A DNA stretch of 64,000 nt. It comes from JAFGTX01 sp942492225 (GTDB lineage Bacteria; Bacillota; Clostridia; Peptostreptococcales; Acidaminobacteraceae). Positions 34,832 through 44,341 of this stretch are shown here, one piece after another (within the stretch, counting starts at the first letter, position 1; every line of letters starts with the position of its first letter). The position numbers and the translations under genes were made by a program. The stretch spans positions 1 to 64,000 of the forward strand of contig CALODS010000016.1 of assembly GCA_942492225.1 (NCBI GenBank), given 5' to 3'. Under the pieces are notes generated by a model. That model saw nothing but the letters and a program-made list of their open reading frames with translations. It searched no databases and was not told the origin of the DNA.

Positions 34832-36106
34832 TTGAAACTGTTAATTGTTGATGATTCAAAAGTCATACTAAAAATGGCACAAAAGATAGTAGAAAATTAT
34901 AAATTGTGCGATGAAGTCAGTACGGCTTCTTCAGGTGAAGAATGTCTTGAGATGATTGAAAAAGAGGATTTTGATGTCGTCTTACTAGATATTATTATGT
35001 TAAAACTTAATGGCTTACAAGTTCTTGCCAAAATGAAAGAAAATGGTGCGCTTAGTCGTATGAAGGTCATTATGTTTACGTCTTTATCCGATCGGAATGC
35101 CCTAAAAGAAAGTTTTGAACTTGGTGCGTCAGATTATATTAACAAACCTATTGAACCAATAGAATTTACAGCTAGAATAAGAAGTGCAATAAAGCAAAAA
35201 AATTTAGAGAATAGTATAACAAAACAGTTCAAGGAATCTATAGAAAAGAATAGAGAACTTCGAGAGTTATATGAAAAGTTAAGAAAAGCACAAGTCCAAA
35301 TGATTGAAAGAGAGAAATTAATAGGTATTGGACAACTAGCGTCGGGAATTGCCCATGAAATTAATAATCCTCTGGGATTTGTAATGAGTAATTTAGCAAC
35401 GCTGACAGACTATTACGCTTCAATAGAAAAAATAAATAAAATGAATGAGGCATGGCTTCAAAGTCAAAAAATCGAATTGCCTGAACACATAAAAGACGCA
35501 ATGGATGAAGAGTTTATTGAAAATATTGTTGAAGACATTCCATTTATTTTTAAAGATATGAAGGATGGATTAACAAGAATCAAAGAAGTTGTAAAGGGCG
35601 TCAGATTCTTTTCAAGAGTTGATTCTAATGGGGAGATTGAACATATTGATTTTGAGGATGTATTAAACAGTATCATGATTTTAACAGAAAAAGATCGTGC
35701 TAATATCGACACCAAGATTATCAATCAAGTAGAAAGACCTATTGAATGTATTGCCAGTGATATTAATAAATCGGTGCTCAATATAGTGCTGAATAGTATT
35801 CAGGCATTAGAAGAAAGTGATGCAGCAATAAAAAGTTTGCATATAAATGTTTCTGAAAACCAAGGGAATTTAATTTGCGAAATTAGTGACAATGGTGTTG
35901 GGATATCAAAAAAACATATTGATGATGTGTTTAATCCATTCTTTACAACCAAAGAGGTCGGCGCTGGTTCAGGATTAGGCTTAACGGTTGTGTACGAAAC
36001 AATTGTCAATAAACACAAAGGCAGTGTTGATATTGTCAGTGATGAAGGTAAAGGAACAATTGTTAGATTTTCAATTCCGTTAATATTTAGTGGTAAAAGA
36101 GCGTAA
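34832..36106 (+). CDS. Hybrid receiver-histidine kinase (REC-HisKA-HATPase)
   Basis: This 424-aa soluble protein most likely starts at the TTG at 34832, 5 nt after GAGGTGA, giving MKLLIVDDSK as expected for a receiver; the GTG at 34823 lies inside that site. Asp53 (VVLLDIIMLK) is the receiver acceptor. A coiled coil (about 122-160) leads to HisKA with His175 in GIAHEINNPLGF, and a HATPase with SDNGVGI and GSGLGL G-boxes. There is no sensor or membrane segment, so input must come by phosphotransfer to its receiver or by partners. It is the third gene of the REC cluster. Confidence 0.92.
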   Translation: MKLLIVDDSKVILKMAQKIVENYKLCDEVSTASSGEECLEMIEKEDFDVVLLDIIMLKLNGLQVLAKMKENGALSRMKVIMFTSLSDRNALKESFELGASDYINKPIEPIEFTARIRSAIKQKNLENSITKQFKESIEKNRELRELYEKLRKAQVQMIEREKLIGIGQLASGIAHEINNPLGFVMSNLATLTDYYASIEKINKMNEAWLQSQKIELPEHIKDAMDEEFIENIVEDIPFIFKDMKDGLTRIKEVVKGVRFFSRVDSNGEIEHIDFEDVLNSIMILTEKDRANIDTKIINQVERPIECIASDINKSVLNIVLNSIQALEESDAAIKSLHINVSENQGNLICEISDNGVGISKKHIDDVFNPFFTTKEVGAGSGLGLTVVYETIVNKHKGSVDIVSDEGKGTIVRFSIPLIFSGKRA

Positions 36107-36114
36107 AATCTTGG

Positions 36115-36143
36115 TTTACAGCAGGGACTCCTTTTGATATGAT
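36115..36143 (+). promoter_or_regulatory. Promoter of the peptidyl-prolyl isomerase gene
   Basis: TTTACA (36115-36120) and TATGAT (36138-36143) are 17 bp apart, about 33 bp before the start codon. Confidence 0.75.
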
Positions 36144-36175
36144 AGCAATAGAGTAAATATTAAGGAGATAATTAG

Positions 36176-36916
36176 ATGAGCAAAATTATTGCAAAAGTAA
36201 ATGGTAAAGAAATCACTCAAGCAGATATGGAATTATTAGTGAGAACATTAGGTCCTCAAAGAGCACAACAATTCCAATCAGAAGAAGGACAAAAGCAACT
36301 TCTTGATGAATTAGTTAACCAAGAATTATTCTACTTTGATGCAGTTGAAACTAAATTAGAAGAAGAAGAAATCTTTAAAGCTGAATTAGAACTTGCAAAA
36401 CAAAATATCTTAAAGCAACTAAACATTAAGAAGACTTTAGATACGGTATCAGTTTCTGAAGATGATATGAAAAAATTCTATGATGAAAATTCTGAAAAAT
36501 TTGTTAGACCAATGACTGTTACTGCAAGTCATATTCTTGTAGATACTGAAGAAAAAGCAGATGAAATTTATGCGGCTATCGAGGCAGGAAAAGATTTTGC
36601 TGAAGCAGCTACAGAATTCTCAAGCTGTCCTTCAAAAGACCGTGGTGGCGATTTAGGTCCATTTGGTCAAGGTCAAATGGTTCCAGAATTTGAAGCAGCA
36701 GCTTTTGCTATGGAAGTTGGCGCAGTCAGTGCACCTGTTAAAACACAATTTGGATTCCACATTATTAAGTTAACGGATAAGTCTGAAGCAGGTACATCAC
36801 CATATGAAGAAGTTCAAGCGCAAATTGAACAACAATTAATCATTATGCAACAAAATGATGCTTACTTTAACAAAGTAAATGAATTAAAAGAAAAATACAC
36901 AATAGAGTTAGTATAA
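36176..36916 (+). CDS. Parvulin-type peptidyl-prolyl isomerase, cytoplasmic
   Basis: This 246-aa protein has an N-terminal SurA/PrsA-like helical part (NGKEITQADMELLVRTLG) and a C-terminal PpiC parvulin domain (about residues 112-205) with ASHILVDTEEKA, CPSKDRGGDLGPFGQGQMVPEFE and QFGFHIIKL. No signal peptide or lipobox is present, so it should work in the cytoplasm, unlike PrsA. It would catalyse proline isomerisation during protein folding. The start follows TAAGGAGATAATTAG. It has its own promoter and terminator. Confidence 0.93.
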   Translation: MSKIIAKVNGKEITQADMELLVRTLGPQRAQQFQSEEGQKQLLDELVNQELFYFDAVETKLEEEEIFKAELELAKQNILKQLNIKKTLDTVSVSEDDMKKFYDENSEKFVRPMTVTASHILVDTEEKADEIYAAIEAGKDFAEAATEFSSCPSKDRGGDLGPFGQGQMVPEFEAAAFAMEVGAVSAPVKTQFGFHIIKLTDKSEAGTSPYEEVQAQIEQQLIIMQQNDAYFNKVNELKEKYTIELV

Positions 36917-36928
36917 TCAGAAATAACC

Positions 36929-36957
36929 AGCTCTCTCACTGCGAGAGAGCTTTTTTA
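36929..36957 (+). terminator. Terminator of the isomerase gene
   Basis: AGCTCTCTC (36929-36937) pairs perfectly with GAGAGAGCT (36943-36951), then a T-run. Confidence 0.95.
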
Positions 36958-37022
36958 ATTGTAGCGCAGTGATAATAGAAAATTTAAATTTGAAAATAAT
37001 AACAATGAGAGAAGGTGAAATA

Positions 37023-37973
37023 ATGAATGAATTCTCATTAGAATCATTAAAAGTAGGCGATGAAATACAAGGTTATTTCATTGTAAAAAGTGTCAATGTA
37101 AAGACATCAAGTAATAATAAATTATACTTAGATTTGATGCTCGGTGACCAAACGGGAGAAATAAATGCAAAAGTTTGGGATGCCAATGAAGATATGGTAG
37201 AACAGTTTAAATCAGGTGTGGTTGTCAAAGCAAAAGGAACGGTTACATCATGGCAGACAAATCTACAATTAAAAGTTATCAGAATCAGAATTGCTGGCGA
37301 AGATGATGATATCAATTACGATACACTTGTTCAGTCGGCACCTTTAAAACCACAGGATATGTATGAGTTTATTATGGGGTTAGTTGAAGAAATGAACAAT
37401 GAAGACATCAAAAAATTGGTTCAATTTCTTGTAGAAGAAAAAAAAGAAAAGTTTTTAACCCATCCAGCAGCAAAAAGAAATCATCATGCCATACGTTCAG
37501 GACTAATTTATCATATTTATAGAATGTTAAAGTCTGGTCAAGCATTGGCGTCTGTTTATACGAATATTAACACAGACTTACTCTATGCGGGCATTATTTT
37601 ACATGATTTAGAAAAAATAAATGAGATGGCTGCTGATAAATTAGGAATTGTTTCAGAATACACTAAAGAGGGTCAATTACTAGGTCATATTATAATGGGA
37701 ATTAAGAGAATTGATGAAGCTTCTAAGCAACTTGGTGTTGAAGATGAAGTGTCTCAATTACTACAACATATGGTCTTAACGCATCATTACGAACCAGAGT
37801 ATGGATCACCTAAAAAGCCAATGATGCCTGAAGGTGAACTACTACATTATATCGATATGATTGATGCAAGAATGTATGATATGGATAAAGCACTTAATAC
37901 TGTAGAAGCTGGAGAATTTTCAGATCCAGTATTTGTTCTTGATAGAAGAAAAATATACAAAACAACACTTTAA
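37023..37973 (+). CDS. yhaM: YhaM-like 3'-5' exoribonuclease (OB fold plus HD)
   Basis: This 316-aa protein has the length of Bacillus YhaM. The ATG at 37023 is chosen for GAAGGTGA upstream; a longer frame begins at 36969 without a site. Residues about 10-95 form an OB fold (FIVKSVNVKTSSNNKLYLDL, LGDQTGEINAKVWDA). The HD domain follows, with RNHHAIRSGLIYH and the HDLEKI metal site, and a later HHYEPEYGSP. The family trims single-stranded RNA and DNA from the 3' end. It is followed by its own terminator. Confidence 0.88.
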   Translation: MNEFSLESLKVGDEIQGYFIVKSVNVKTSSNNKLYLDLMLGDQTGEINAKVWDANEDMVEQFKSGVVVKAKGTVTSWQTNLQLKVIRIRIAGEDDDINYDTLVQSAPLKPQDMYEFIMGLVEEMNNEDIKKLVQFLVEEKKEKFLTHPAAKRNHHAIRSGLIYHIYRMLKSGQALASVYTNINTDLLYAGIILHDLEKINEMAADKLGIVSEYTKEGQLLGHIIMGIKRIDEASKQLGVEDEVSQLLQHMVLTHHYEPEYGSPKKPMMPEGELLHYIDMIDARMYDMDKALNTVEAGEFSDPVFVLDRRKIYKTTL

Positions 37974-37976
37974 GAC

Positions 37977-38012
37977 AAACTGCCTGATGATAAAATTGGG
38001 CAGTTTTTTTTA
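37977..38012 (+). terminator. Terminator of the yhaM-like gene
   Basis: AAACTGCC (37977-37984) pairs with GGGCAGTTT, followed by a long T-run. Confidence 0.88.
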
Positions 38013-38067
38013 TTGTTTATAAGATTTATTAGATTATTTTGGGTAAATAATGTTAAGAGGTGATTTG

Positions 38068-39222
38068 ATGGTGTCACATAGTTATTTTGACTCAAGTATG
38101 ACGATATTATATGCATTAATCGATAACAATAATCAAATAATCCACTACAATAGATTATTTGGTCAAATTTTTAATATTAGCGAAAATGATGATCGGTCAA
38201 TAGACAAGGTATTATTGAAAAAAAAAGTGCCTTTTGAGGGCAAACTTGATAAATATAAATTAAATCTTGTGGGGATGACGGTGACATTAGATTTTGTAGA
38301 TGAAAATGAGACGAAATATATAATTGGTGAAGTTCAGATGATGGATGAAAATGATGTCTTTAATGCATTAACAGAACAAAACAATGAGATGCAAAATTTA
38401 TATAGAGAGCTGACTAAAAAAAATAAAGAAATTGAAAATGTATTAAAAGAATTGAATCTAAGCAAATTAAAGCTTATACAAGAGGGACGTTTAGTAGGAT
38501 TGTTGCGTATTGCAGCAGGAATTGCCCATGAAATTAATAACCCATTAAGTATTGTATCAAGCAATATTAAATATTTAGAAGGAGAAATTTCAGGTTTAAA
38601 AGAAATCCAAAAAATAGAATTTTATGAGGATGAATCTGATGGTATAACACAAATAGAATTTGATGAGTTAATTGAAGAAATATATGATGGCTTAGGTAGA
38701 ATTAAAGAAATTGTAGAATCATTTCGTTTATATACGAATGTAGATAGCTACGAAAAAAAATATGAATGTGATTTATTAACTTCTATAAAAACAGTGATTA
38801 ATAACATTCCATCCAATCTTACTGATGATATTGAAATAGAAATAGAAGTTTCTGATACAATCAACTTATTTTTGGACGCAAGCTATTTTAATGATGCTAT
38901 AACACATCTCTTGATGAATGCTATTGAATCATTTAGTAATCAGGAAGACAAGAAAATTCATATTTCTTTAAAAGACTCAATTGATGATATTATTCTTGTT
39001 ATTCAAGATAACGGTGATGGTATTAAAGAAGATGATTTACAATTTGTTTTTGACCCTTTTTTTACGACTAAAATTGTGGGAGCGGGCGAGGGTATTGGAC
39101 TTAGTATTTGCTATGATTTTTTTGTGAATGTACTTTTCGGAAGAATTTCAATTGATAGCCGATTATATGAAGGTACAAAAGTAATAATACATTTACCTAA
39201 GGGAGAAAATCTTGATGAATGA
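38068..39222 (+). CDS. Soluble histidine kinase with N-terminal PAS-like domain
   Basis: This 384-aa protein starts at the ATG at 38068, 5 nt after GAGGTG. Residues about 5-100 look like a compact PAS fold (ILYALIDNNNQIIHYNRLFGQIFNIS). A coiled coil (about 105-140) leads to HisKA with His154 in GIAHEINNPLSI, then a HATPase with QDNGDGI and GEGIGLSI. There is no membrane helix. Its last 8 bp overlap the cobalamin-binding protein gene, so the two are translationally coupled. That makes the B12 protein the best candidate for its input. The kinase core resembles those at 34832 and 40446. Confidence 0.9.
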   Translation: MVSHSYFDSSMTILYALIDNNNQIIHYNRLFGQIFNISENDDRSIDKVLLKKKVPFEGKLDKYKLNLVGMTVTLDFVDENETKYIIGEVQMMDENDVFNALTEQNNEMQNLYRELTKKNKEIENVLKELNLSKLKLIQEGRLVGLLRIAAGIAHEINNPLSIVSSNIKYLEGEISGLKEIQKIEFYEDESDGITQIEFDELIEEIYDGLGRIKEIVESFRLYTNVDSYEKKYECDLLTSIKTVINNIPSNLTDDIEIEIEVSDTINLFLDASYFNDAITHLLMNAIESFSNQEDKKIHISLKDSIDDIILVIQDNGDGIKEDDLQFVFDPFFTTKIVGAGEGIGLSICYDFFVNVLFGRISIDSRLYEGTKVIIHLPKGENLDE

Positions 39223-40318
39223 TCAAAATTATAAATTAGAAATAATTTTAAACAATGTTGATAATGGCGTCAAAGCATATATTGAAGAAGCTGAAAAATT
39301 GATTGACTATGTGAATAATCAAATGGGAAAAAGAAATGATATTGTTGATTTGATTGGTAATACACCTCTGGCGCTTATGATGGATAATCATCGTAATCAC
39401 ATTAATTTTATCAGTGGTATTTTGATTTTTAAAGATATAGAAGTGTTAATGTCTACGTTACCATGGGTCTATAAAACATATCGATCAAAAGGCTATCAAT
39501 ATGATTATTTTTATTATGAATTATGTGAATGGAAAAATGCTATTTCAAAGTTATTACCACCTCAAAGTGCCAATGCGTTATTACCCTTGTATGACTTTAT
39601 GCTGGAATATCACAACGAGTGTATTCGTTTGTCTGAAGAAATGAAGCATCATAATAATTCAAAGGAAAGTACATGGGATGATATCCATGAGCGGATATTG
39701 CATGCCCTTATTAATGGTGACTATAAGTTAATTATAGAAATATTAGAGAATGATTATTGCATTAAAGATCAGTTGATCAATATATACCAAGAAGTATTAC
39801 AGCCTGTTATGTATGAGATTGGAGAACGTTGGTCAAAAAATGAAATTTCTATTGCGAGAGAACATTTAGCGTCTTCTACCTTGTCACGTATTATGTCTAT
39901 TCTATATAACGAATATATGCTTGATACAATGCAAAAGGGTGTTGCTATAATTTCTTCTGGTGTGAATGAGTATCATCAATTAGGTGCTAGAATGGTGGCT
40001 GATGCTTTAGAATCAGATGGATGGAATATTTATTTTTTGGGCGCTGATACACCAATCCACGAATTGGTTGAACTGATGAATGAACTTAATCCAGTATTTG
40101 TTGGGTTATCGGTCACGATGATGTCAAATGTGCATAAAGTTGATGAAGCAATCAAAGCAATTCGATTAAGTAATAAATTGGTGAAAATAATGGTTGGAGG
40201 TAGAGCGGTTAACTTATCTTATGCAGTGAGACAAAAACTTGATGCAGATGTCTTTCCAAAGGATATAATACAAACATTAAAATTTGCCAATGACTGGGTG
40301 GAGGTCAGAAATAAATAA
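39215..40318 (+). CDS. Cobalamin-binding sensor protein with CarH-type Wx9EH motif
   Basis: This 367-aa protein starts at the ATG at 39215 (GGGAGAA upstream). Residues about 1-150 are helical and unrecognised. Residues about 155-230 form the helical B12 cap. Trp206 and Glu216-His217 make the Wx9EH signature (W-SKNEISIAR-EH) known from CarH/LitR adenosylcobalamin photoreceptors. The Rossmann-like B12 domain follows, with E252-Y-H254-x-x-G (base-off/His-on ligand motif, Glu replacing the usual Asp), VGLSVTMM and MVGGRAV. There is no DNA-binding domain and no catalytic partner domain. Placed between two kinases, it is most likely a cobalamin or light sensor for them; this is inference. Confidence 0.9.
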   Translation: MNDQNYKLEIILNNVDNGVKAYIEEAEKLIDYVNNQMGKRNDIVDLIGNTPLALMMDNHRNHINFISGILIFKDIEVLMSTLPWVYKTYRSKGYQYDYFYYELCEWKNAISKLLPPQSANALLPLYDFMLEYHNECIRLSEEMKHHNNSKESTWDDIHERILHALINGDYKLIIEILENDYCIKDQLINIYQEVLQPVMYEIGERWSKNEISIAREHLASSTLSRIMSILYNEYMLDTMQKGVAIISSGVNEYHQLGARMVADALESDGWNIYFLGADTPIHELVELMNELNPVFVGLSVTMMSNVHKVDEAIKAIRLSNKLVKIMVGGRAVNLSYAVRQKLDADVFPKDIIQTLKFANDWVEVRNK

Positions 40319-40408
40319 GTATGCCTTTTGAGATAGCAAATATAAAAAATAGAAATTATGAAATGACCTTCCTCAAAGTGAATGAAGGAAAATATATAGG
40401 GTATATAT

Positions 40409-40429
40409 AGTTTGAAACAAACTTTTTTT
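40409..40429 (+). terminator. Weak terminator just upstream of the PAS-EAL-kinase gene
   Basis: AGTTTG (40409-40414) pairs with CAAACT (40418-40423) around an AAA loop, followed by a run of seven T. The stem is short and AT-rich. It lies 6 nt before the ribosome binding site of the next gene, so it may limit read-through from the B12-sensor operon. Confidence 0.45.
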
Positions 40430-40445
40430 ACTATTGGAGGAAATC

Positions 40446-43400
40446 ATGAATCAAAACTCAACGCTTCAAAATTTAAAATCATTTAGAGCGTTTTTCAAAG
40501 ATAATTTAGGAATTTTCATGCTGATTGATGGAGACAGTGGACAAATTTTAGATGTGTCAAAAGGCGCTTTATTGTTTTATGGTTACGTTTATGAAGAGTT
40601 TGTACAATTAAATATTTCGGATGTGAATCAGTATTCAAAAGAAGAAGTTGAAATTGAAATTCAGAACTCAATCAAAGCACGTAAAAACTACTTTGTATTT
40701 ATCCATCAGTTGTATGACGGTACAGTGAAGAAAGTTTCTGTAAATAGTTATCCAGTTGTAGTGGATGAAAAAACCTATCTATTGACACATATCACTGAAT
40801 ATATCAAGAAAGAAAACGAAACTTTAAATGAACGTATTTCAGATTTAGTTGAATTATCCGATGACAGCATTTGTATTTTGGATACAACAGATATTTTAAA
40901 AAGTAAAATAATATATGCAAATAAAGCCTTTAAAAAAATGTTAAAAATAGATTTAGAAAATGATAGAACCTTATTGTTTAGAGATGTATTTTATACTTCA
41001 GCCATTGAAGAAATGGATGACCATAGGATTTTTGAGGGTCCTTTTGTTATTCAGTTAAACAGTGTTGCTGACCATTATGCGAATGTCACTTTTACAGCAA
41101 TAAGATTTCATGGTGAGAAATATATACAATTGATTTTAACACCACTGATTATTTCGCCGAATCGCGACATTTATTTAGAAAAAAATTATAATGCGTCCAT
41201 TTTCAAGGTGTTCAAATCCTATATAGGGCATCTATTATATATAGATATTATCTTAGAAGAACCTTTAATGAATACATTGAATCAAATGAAACACTGTTGT
41301 TTAGAAAAAATTTCGAAACTGTTTGAACAGCGTACACTTAATTATGTTGTCAGTGTCACCAATCATTCTATCGCAATATTTTCAACATTAGAAATGACTG
41401 ATTTACTCATTATTGCAAATTCTTTTCTTAGTTCAGTTGATTGCGCAAATAAAGAATCTTTAACCCCCAAATTTAGAGTGGTCCTTTCTAAATGGGGGTC
41501 TATTGAAGATCAGTTACGACAGGATGTAAAAGAGACATTAGAATCCTTTGGTGAGTATGAATACAATACTGTACATACAAGCAATAGAAAAGGTGAATAT
41601 TTAAGAATTATTGATGTGAAAAATGATATTGAAAATGGGGTTAATCGTAACGAATTTGAATTGTATTTCCAGTCAATTGTCAATATTTCAAATCGTGACA
41701 TAGTAGGCATTGAAATATTATTGAGATGGGAACATCCAAAACATGGCATGATTATGCCAACTGAGTTTATTCAGTACGCTGAGCTAACAGGCTATATAAG
41801 AGAGATAGATTTATGGGTTATTGAAAATAGTTTGCGCTATGTTGAAGAACATCAACCATTGTTCAAAGGAAAATCAATTCATATCAACGTATCTATTAAA
41901 TCTTTACCAAGCAATTCATTTTTTGAGTTATTAAAAAAATATACTCATGTGATTAAATATAATAAAATTGTTTTGGAGATTACAGAAGAATCTAATATAG
42001 AATTAAGTGATGAAATATTTGAGCGGCTAATGAAAATGGGTGTTGAACTTGCAATCGATGATTTTGGTACAGGTTACTCCTCTTTCGAGCGAATCAGAAA
42101 AGCAGGCATAAAATATATTAAAATTGATAAAAGTTTAATACGAAGAATCACGACGCATCCAGATGATGTTATTATATTGAAAACACTTATTACAATGTGC
42201 AGAAATTTAGATATTGAAGTGATTGCAGAAGGTGTAGAGATAATAGAAGAATTAGAATTCTTGTCTGCGCGAGATTGTTATCATATACAAGGATTCTTAT
42301 TTGATAAACCCCATGCATTGCCACTATTTGAGCAAAGAGAGAAAGTGTTAAAAAATGAGATTGCTGAAATTGTACAATCGATATCTGACCGTTCGGGTAC
42401 TGAAAAATCCTTCTATAAAAAGGGACAAATTATCACACAACAAATTACTTATGAAGGTCAAATTATTAATCAAAATCCAATGCTAGCCAGACAGTTACGT
42501 TGTGATGCAGAAAAAATGAGTGCGCTTAATTTTAGTGACCTAGTTCAACTTGAACAACGTGAGTATTTTGAACGTTTATTGTCAGAAGTTACAAATAATG
42601 ACATGAGTCATTCGATGTCGCTAAAACTTGTAACAGCGAAAAATAAAGAATTTGATGTTGTAATAGCAATTAGAAAAACAAAAAAATCTGACACCTTGGA
42701 TGTATATATAGAATTTATAGATGACGTCGAAGAAGAAAAACAGGCACTTCTTGGTCTAAGTCACTCTTACGTACAATCCTTTGAAGAAGCACCTTCAAGT
42801 ATGATTATTCTTTCCGAAGATTTTAGGGTGATAAAATGGAATCGTTCTAGTCAATATATTTTTGGCTATGATGTTAAAGAAGTAATAGATCATAATCTAT
42901 TAAAATTAATTTCTAGCGATAATCAGCGTGCTAATTTCAGTATTATGCTCAACAAGGCACTAAAAAATGGATTCGTAGAAATGGTTATAGAAAACGATAG
43001 ACGAGATGGTAAAACGATAATTTGTAGGTGGCATGTCAAAATAATTTTTGATGAATTAAATAAGTCACATATTTATATTTGTATTGTTAATGACATCACT
43101 GATTCTATAAAAAAAGAAAAAGAACGGATGAAAATAACCAAAGCCCTTGATCAAAGTAAATCTATTATTATCATGACGGATGTCCATGGGAATATTGAGT
43201 ACGTGAACGAAATGTTCACTACTGTAACAGGTTATGAATTTAAAGAGGTTATTGGAAAACATACGCGTATTCTATCATCGAAGGAGCAAAATGAAAATTT
43301 CTATAAAGAATTGTGGTTAACAATAACTCATGGCGACTTATGGAAAGGTGAATTCCACAACAAGACTAAAGATGGTAGTTTATATTGGTGTCAAACGTCC

Positions 43401-43784
43401 ATTTATCCAATAAAAGAATCGGGTGTCATAACAGGCTATCTTGGAATTCAAGTAGATACAACAAAAGAAAAAGAATTATTAGATATGAACGGAGCTTTAA
43501 AAGATAGATTGTTTGAACAAGATAGAGTTGCTTCTCTGGGAATGTTAACATCTGGTATTATGCATGAAATAAACAACCCTCTTGGCTACATTCAAAGTAA
43601 TGTGAAGTATTTATTAGAAGAATTCGGAAGATACGATCAGATGAATGAGGATGAGCGTGGCGATTTTATTGAAGCAATCCAGGATATCGACACTGGTGTG
43701 ACACAAATTCGTAAAATTGCTGATGGGTTAAAACGGTATATTTTAAACGTGATGTCAATGAAATTGAAGAGGTTAACTTATTAG
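40446..43784 (+). CDS. Giant PAS-EAL-PAS histidine kinase, frame lost before the ATPase domain
   Basis: This frame (1112 aa from the ATG at 40446, after TTGGAGG) has, in order: PAS-like regions (about 10-120 and 130-245), a degenerate GGDEF-like region without the motif (about 250-390), an EAL domain (about 395-640), three PAS domains (about 665-1010) and HisKA with His1040 in GIMHEINNPLGY. The EAL domain has EIL at 423-425 in place of EAL but keeps ITEES, IDDFGTGYSS, KIDKSLI and IAEGVE, so phosphodiesterase activity is likely. After GLKRY (about residue 1098) the frame shifts and ends in an unrelated tail. One added base in the T-run at 43741-43744 would join it to the HATPase at 43745-44257. 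Confidence 0.85.
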   Translation: MNQNSTLQNLKSFRAFFKDNLGIFMLIDGDSGQILDVSKGALLFYGYVYEEFVQLNISDVNQYSKEEVEIEIQNSIKARKNYFVFIHQLYDGTVKKVSVNSYPVVVDEKTYLLTHITEYIKKENETLNERISDLVELSDDSICILDTTDILKSKIIYANKAFKKMLKIDLENDRTLLFRDVFYTSAIEEMDDHRIFEGPFVIQLNSVADHYANVTFTAIRFHGEKYIQLILTPLIISPNRDIYLEKNYNASIFKVFKSYIGHLLYIDIILEEPLMNTLNQMKHCCLEKISKLFEQRTLNYVVSVTNHSIAIFSTLEMTDLLIIANSFLSSVDCANKESLTPKFRVVLSKWGSIEDQLRQDVKETLESFGEYEYNTVHTSNRKGEYLRIIDVKNDIENGVNRNEFELYFQSIVNISNRDIVGIEILLRWEHPKHGMIMPTEFIQYAELTGYIREIDLWVIENSLRYVEEHQPLFKGKSIHINVSIKSLPSNSFFELLKKYTHVIKYNKIVLEITEESNIELSDEIFERLMKMGVELAIDDFGTGYSSFERIRKAGIKYIKIDKSLIRRITTHPDDVIILKTLITMCRNLDIEVIAEGVEIIEELEFLSARDCYHIQGFLFDKPHALPLFEQREKVLKNEIAEIVQSISDRSGTEKSFYKKGQIITQQITYEGQIINQNPMLARQLRCDAEKMSALNFSDLVQLEQREYFERLLSEVTNNDMSHSMSLKLVTAKNKEFDVVIAIRKTKKSDTLDVYIEFIDDVEEEKQALLGLSHSYVQSFEEAPSSMIILSEDFRVIKWNRSSQYIFGYDVKEVIDHNLLKLISSDNQRANFSIMLNKALKNGFVEMVIENDRRDGKTIICRWHVKIIFDELNKSHIYICIVNDITDSIKKEKERMKITKALDQSKSIIIMTDVHGNIEYVNEMFTTVTGYEFKEVIGKHTRILSSKEQNENFYKELWLTITHGDLWKGEFHNKTKDGSLYWCQTSIYPIKESGVITGYLGIQVDTTKEKELLDMNGALKDRLFEQDRVASLGMLTSGIMHEINNPLGYIQSNVKYLLEEFGRYDQMNEDERGDFIEAIQDIDTGVTQIRKIADGLKRYILNVMSMKLKRLTY

Positions 43785-44257
43785 AGGCAATAGAAGAAAT
43801 CCTATTGGTGTCCAAGAATGAATATAAATATCATGTGAACGTTAAAGTTACATATGATGATCTTGAAAAGTATGTTTTTCATGGATATGGGTCAAAAATT
43901 AAACAAGTAATTATGAATCTTATCATTAACGCCACTCATGCAATAATAAAAAAGAATTTGGATGAACTTGGTCTTATAGAAATTTCCTTGACACAAGATC
44001 AAGACAAACTTTATATTAAATTTACTGATAATGGTTGTGGTATGAGCCCTGAATTGCAAGCGAAAATATTTGAACCTCTTTTTACAACGAAAGAAGTTGG
44101 TGTTGGCAGTGGACTGGGACTCTCGATAACAAAACAAATTATTGAAGAAGAACACTGTGGCAAAGTGGAATGTTACTCTGTCGAAGGTGAAGGAACTGAA
44201 TTTATCATTACACTAAATAAAGAATTTCAGTGTGATGAAAGCGAGAAACCAATATAA
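43744..44257 (+). pseudogene. Detached HATPase domain of the PAS-EAL histidine kinase (frameshift)
   Basis: Reading from TTT-AAA-CGT at 43742-43750 in the other frame gives FKRDVNEIEEVNLLEAIEEI and then a complete HATPase: N-box with NLIINATHAI, FTDNGCGM, EPLFTTKEVGVGSGLGLSI. A good kinase has exactly this continuation after HisKA. The fragment has no convincing ribosome binding site (first possible start TTG at 43805), so it is not an independent gene. No slippery heptamer is visible at the junction. Either the gene is mutated or one T is missing in the assembly. Confidence 0.85.
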
Positions 44258-44289
44258 TAGTGGCCAGTAAGGTATTTAATTAAAAATAA

Positions 44290-44325
44290 GAGACGATCAT
44301 TATCAAATGATCGTCTCCTTTTTAT
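44290..44325 (+). terminator. Terminator after the PAS-EAL kinase
   Basis: GAGACGATCATT (44290-44301) pairs perfectly with AATGATCGTCTC (44306-44317), followed by CTTTTT. Confidence 0.93.
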
Positions 44326-44341
44326 GTGTTACCACATCCAA

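Noticed and set aside
43735..43750. Programmed ribosomal frameshift in the PAS-EAL kinase
   Set aside because: No slippery heptamer and no obvious stimulatory structure; the T-run indel is a simpler explanation.
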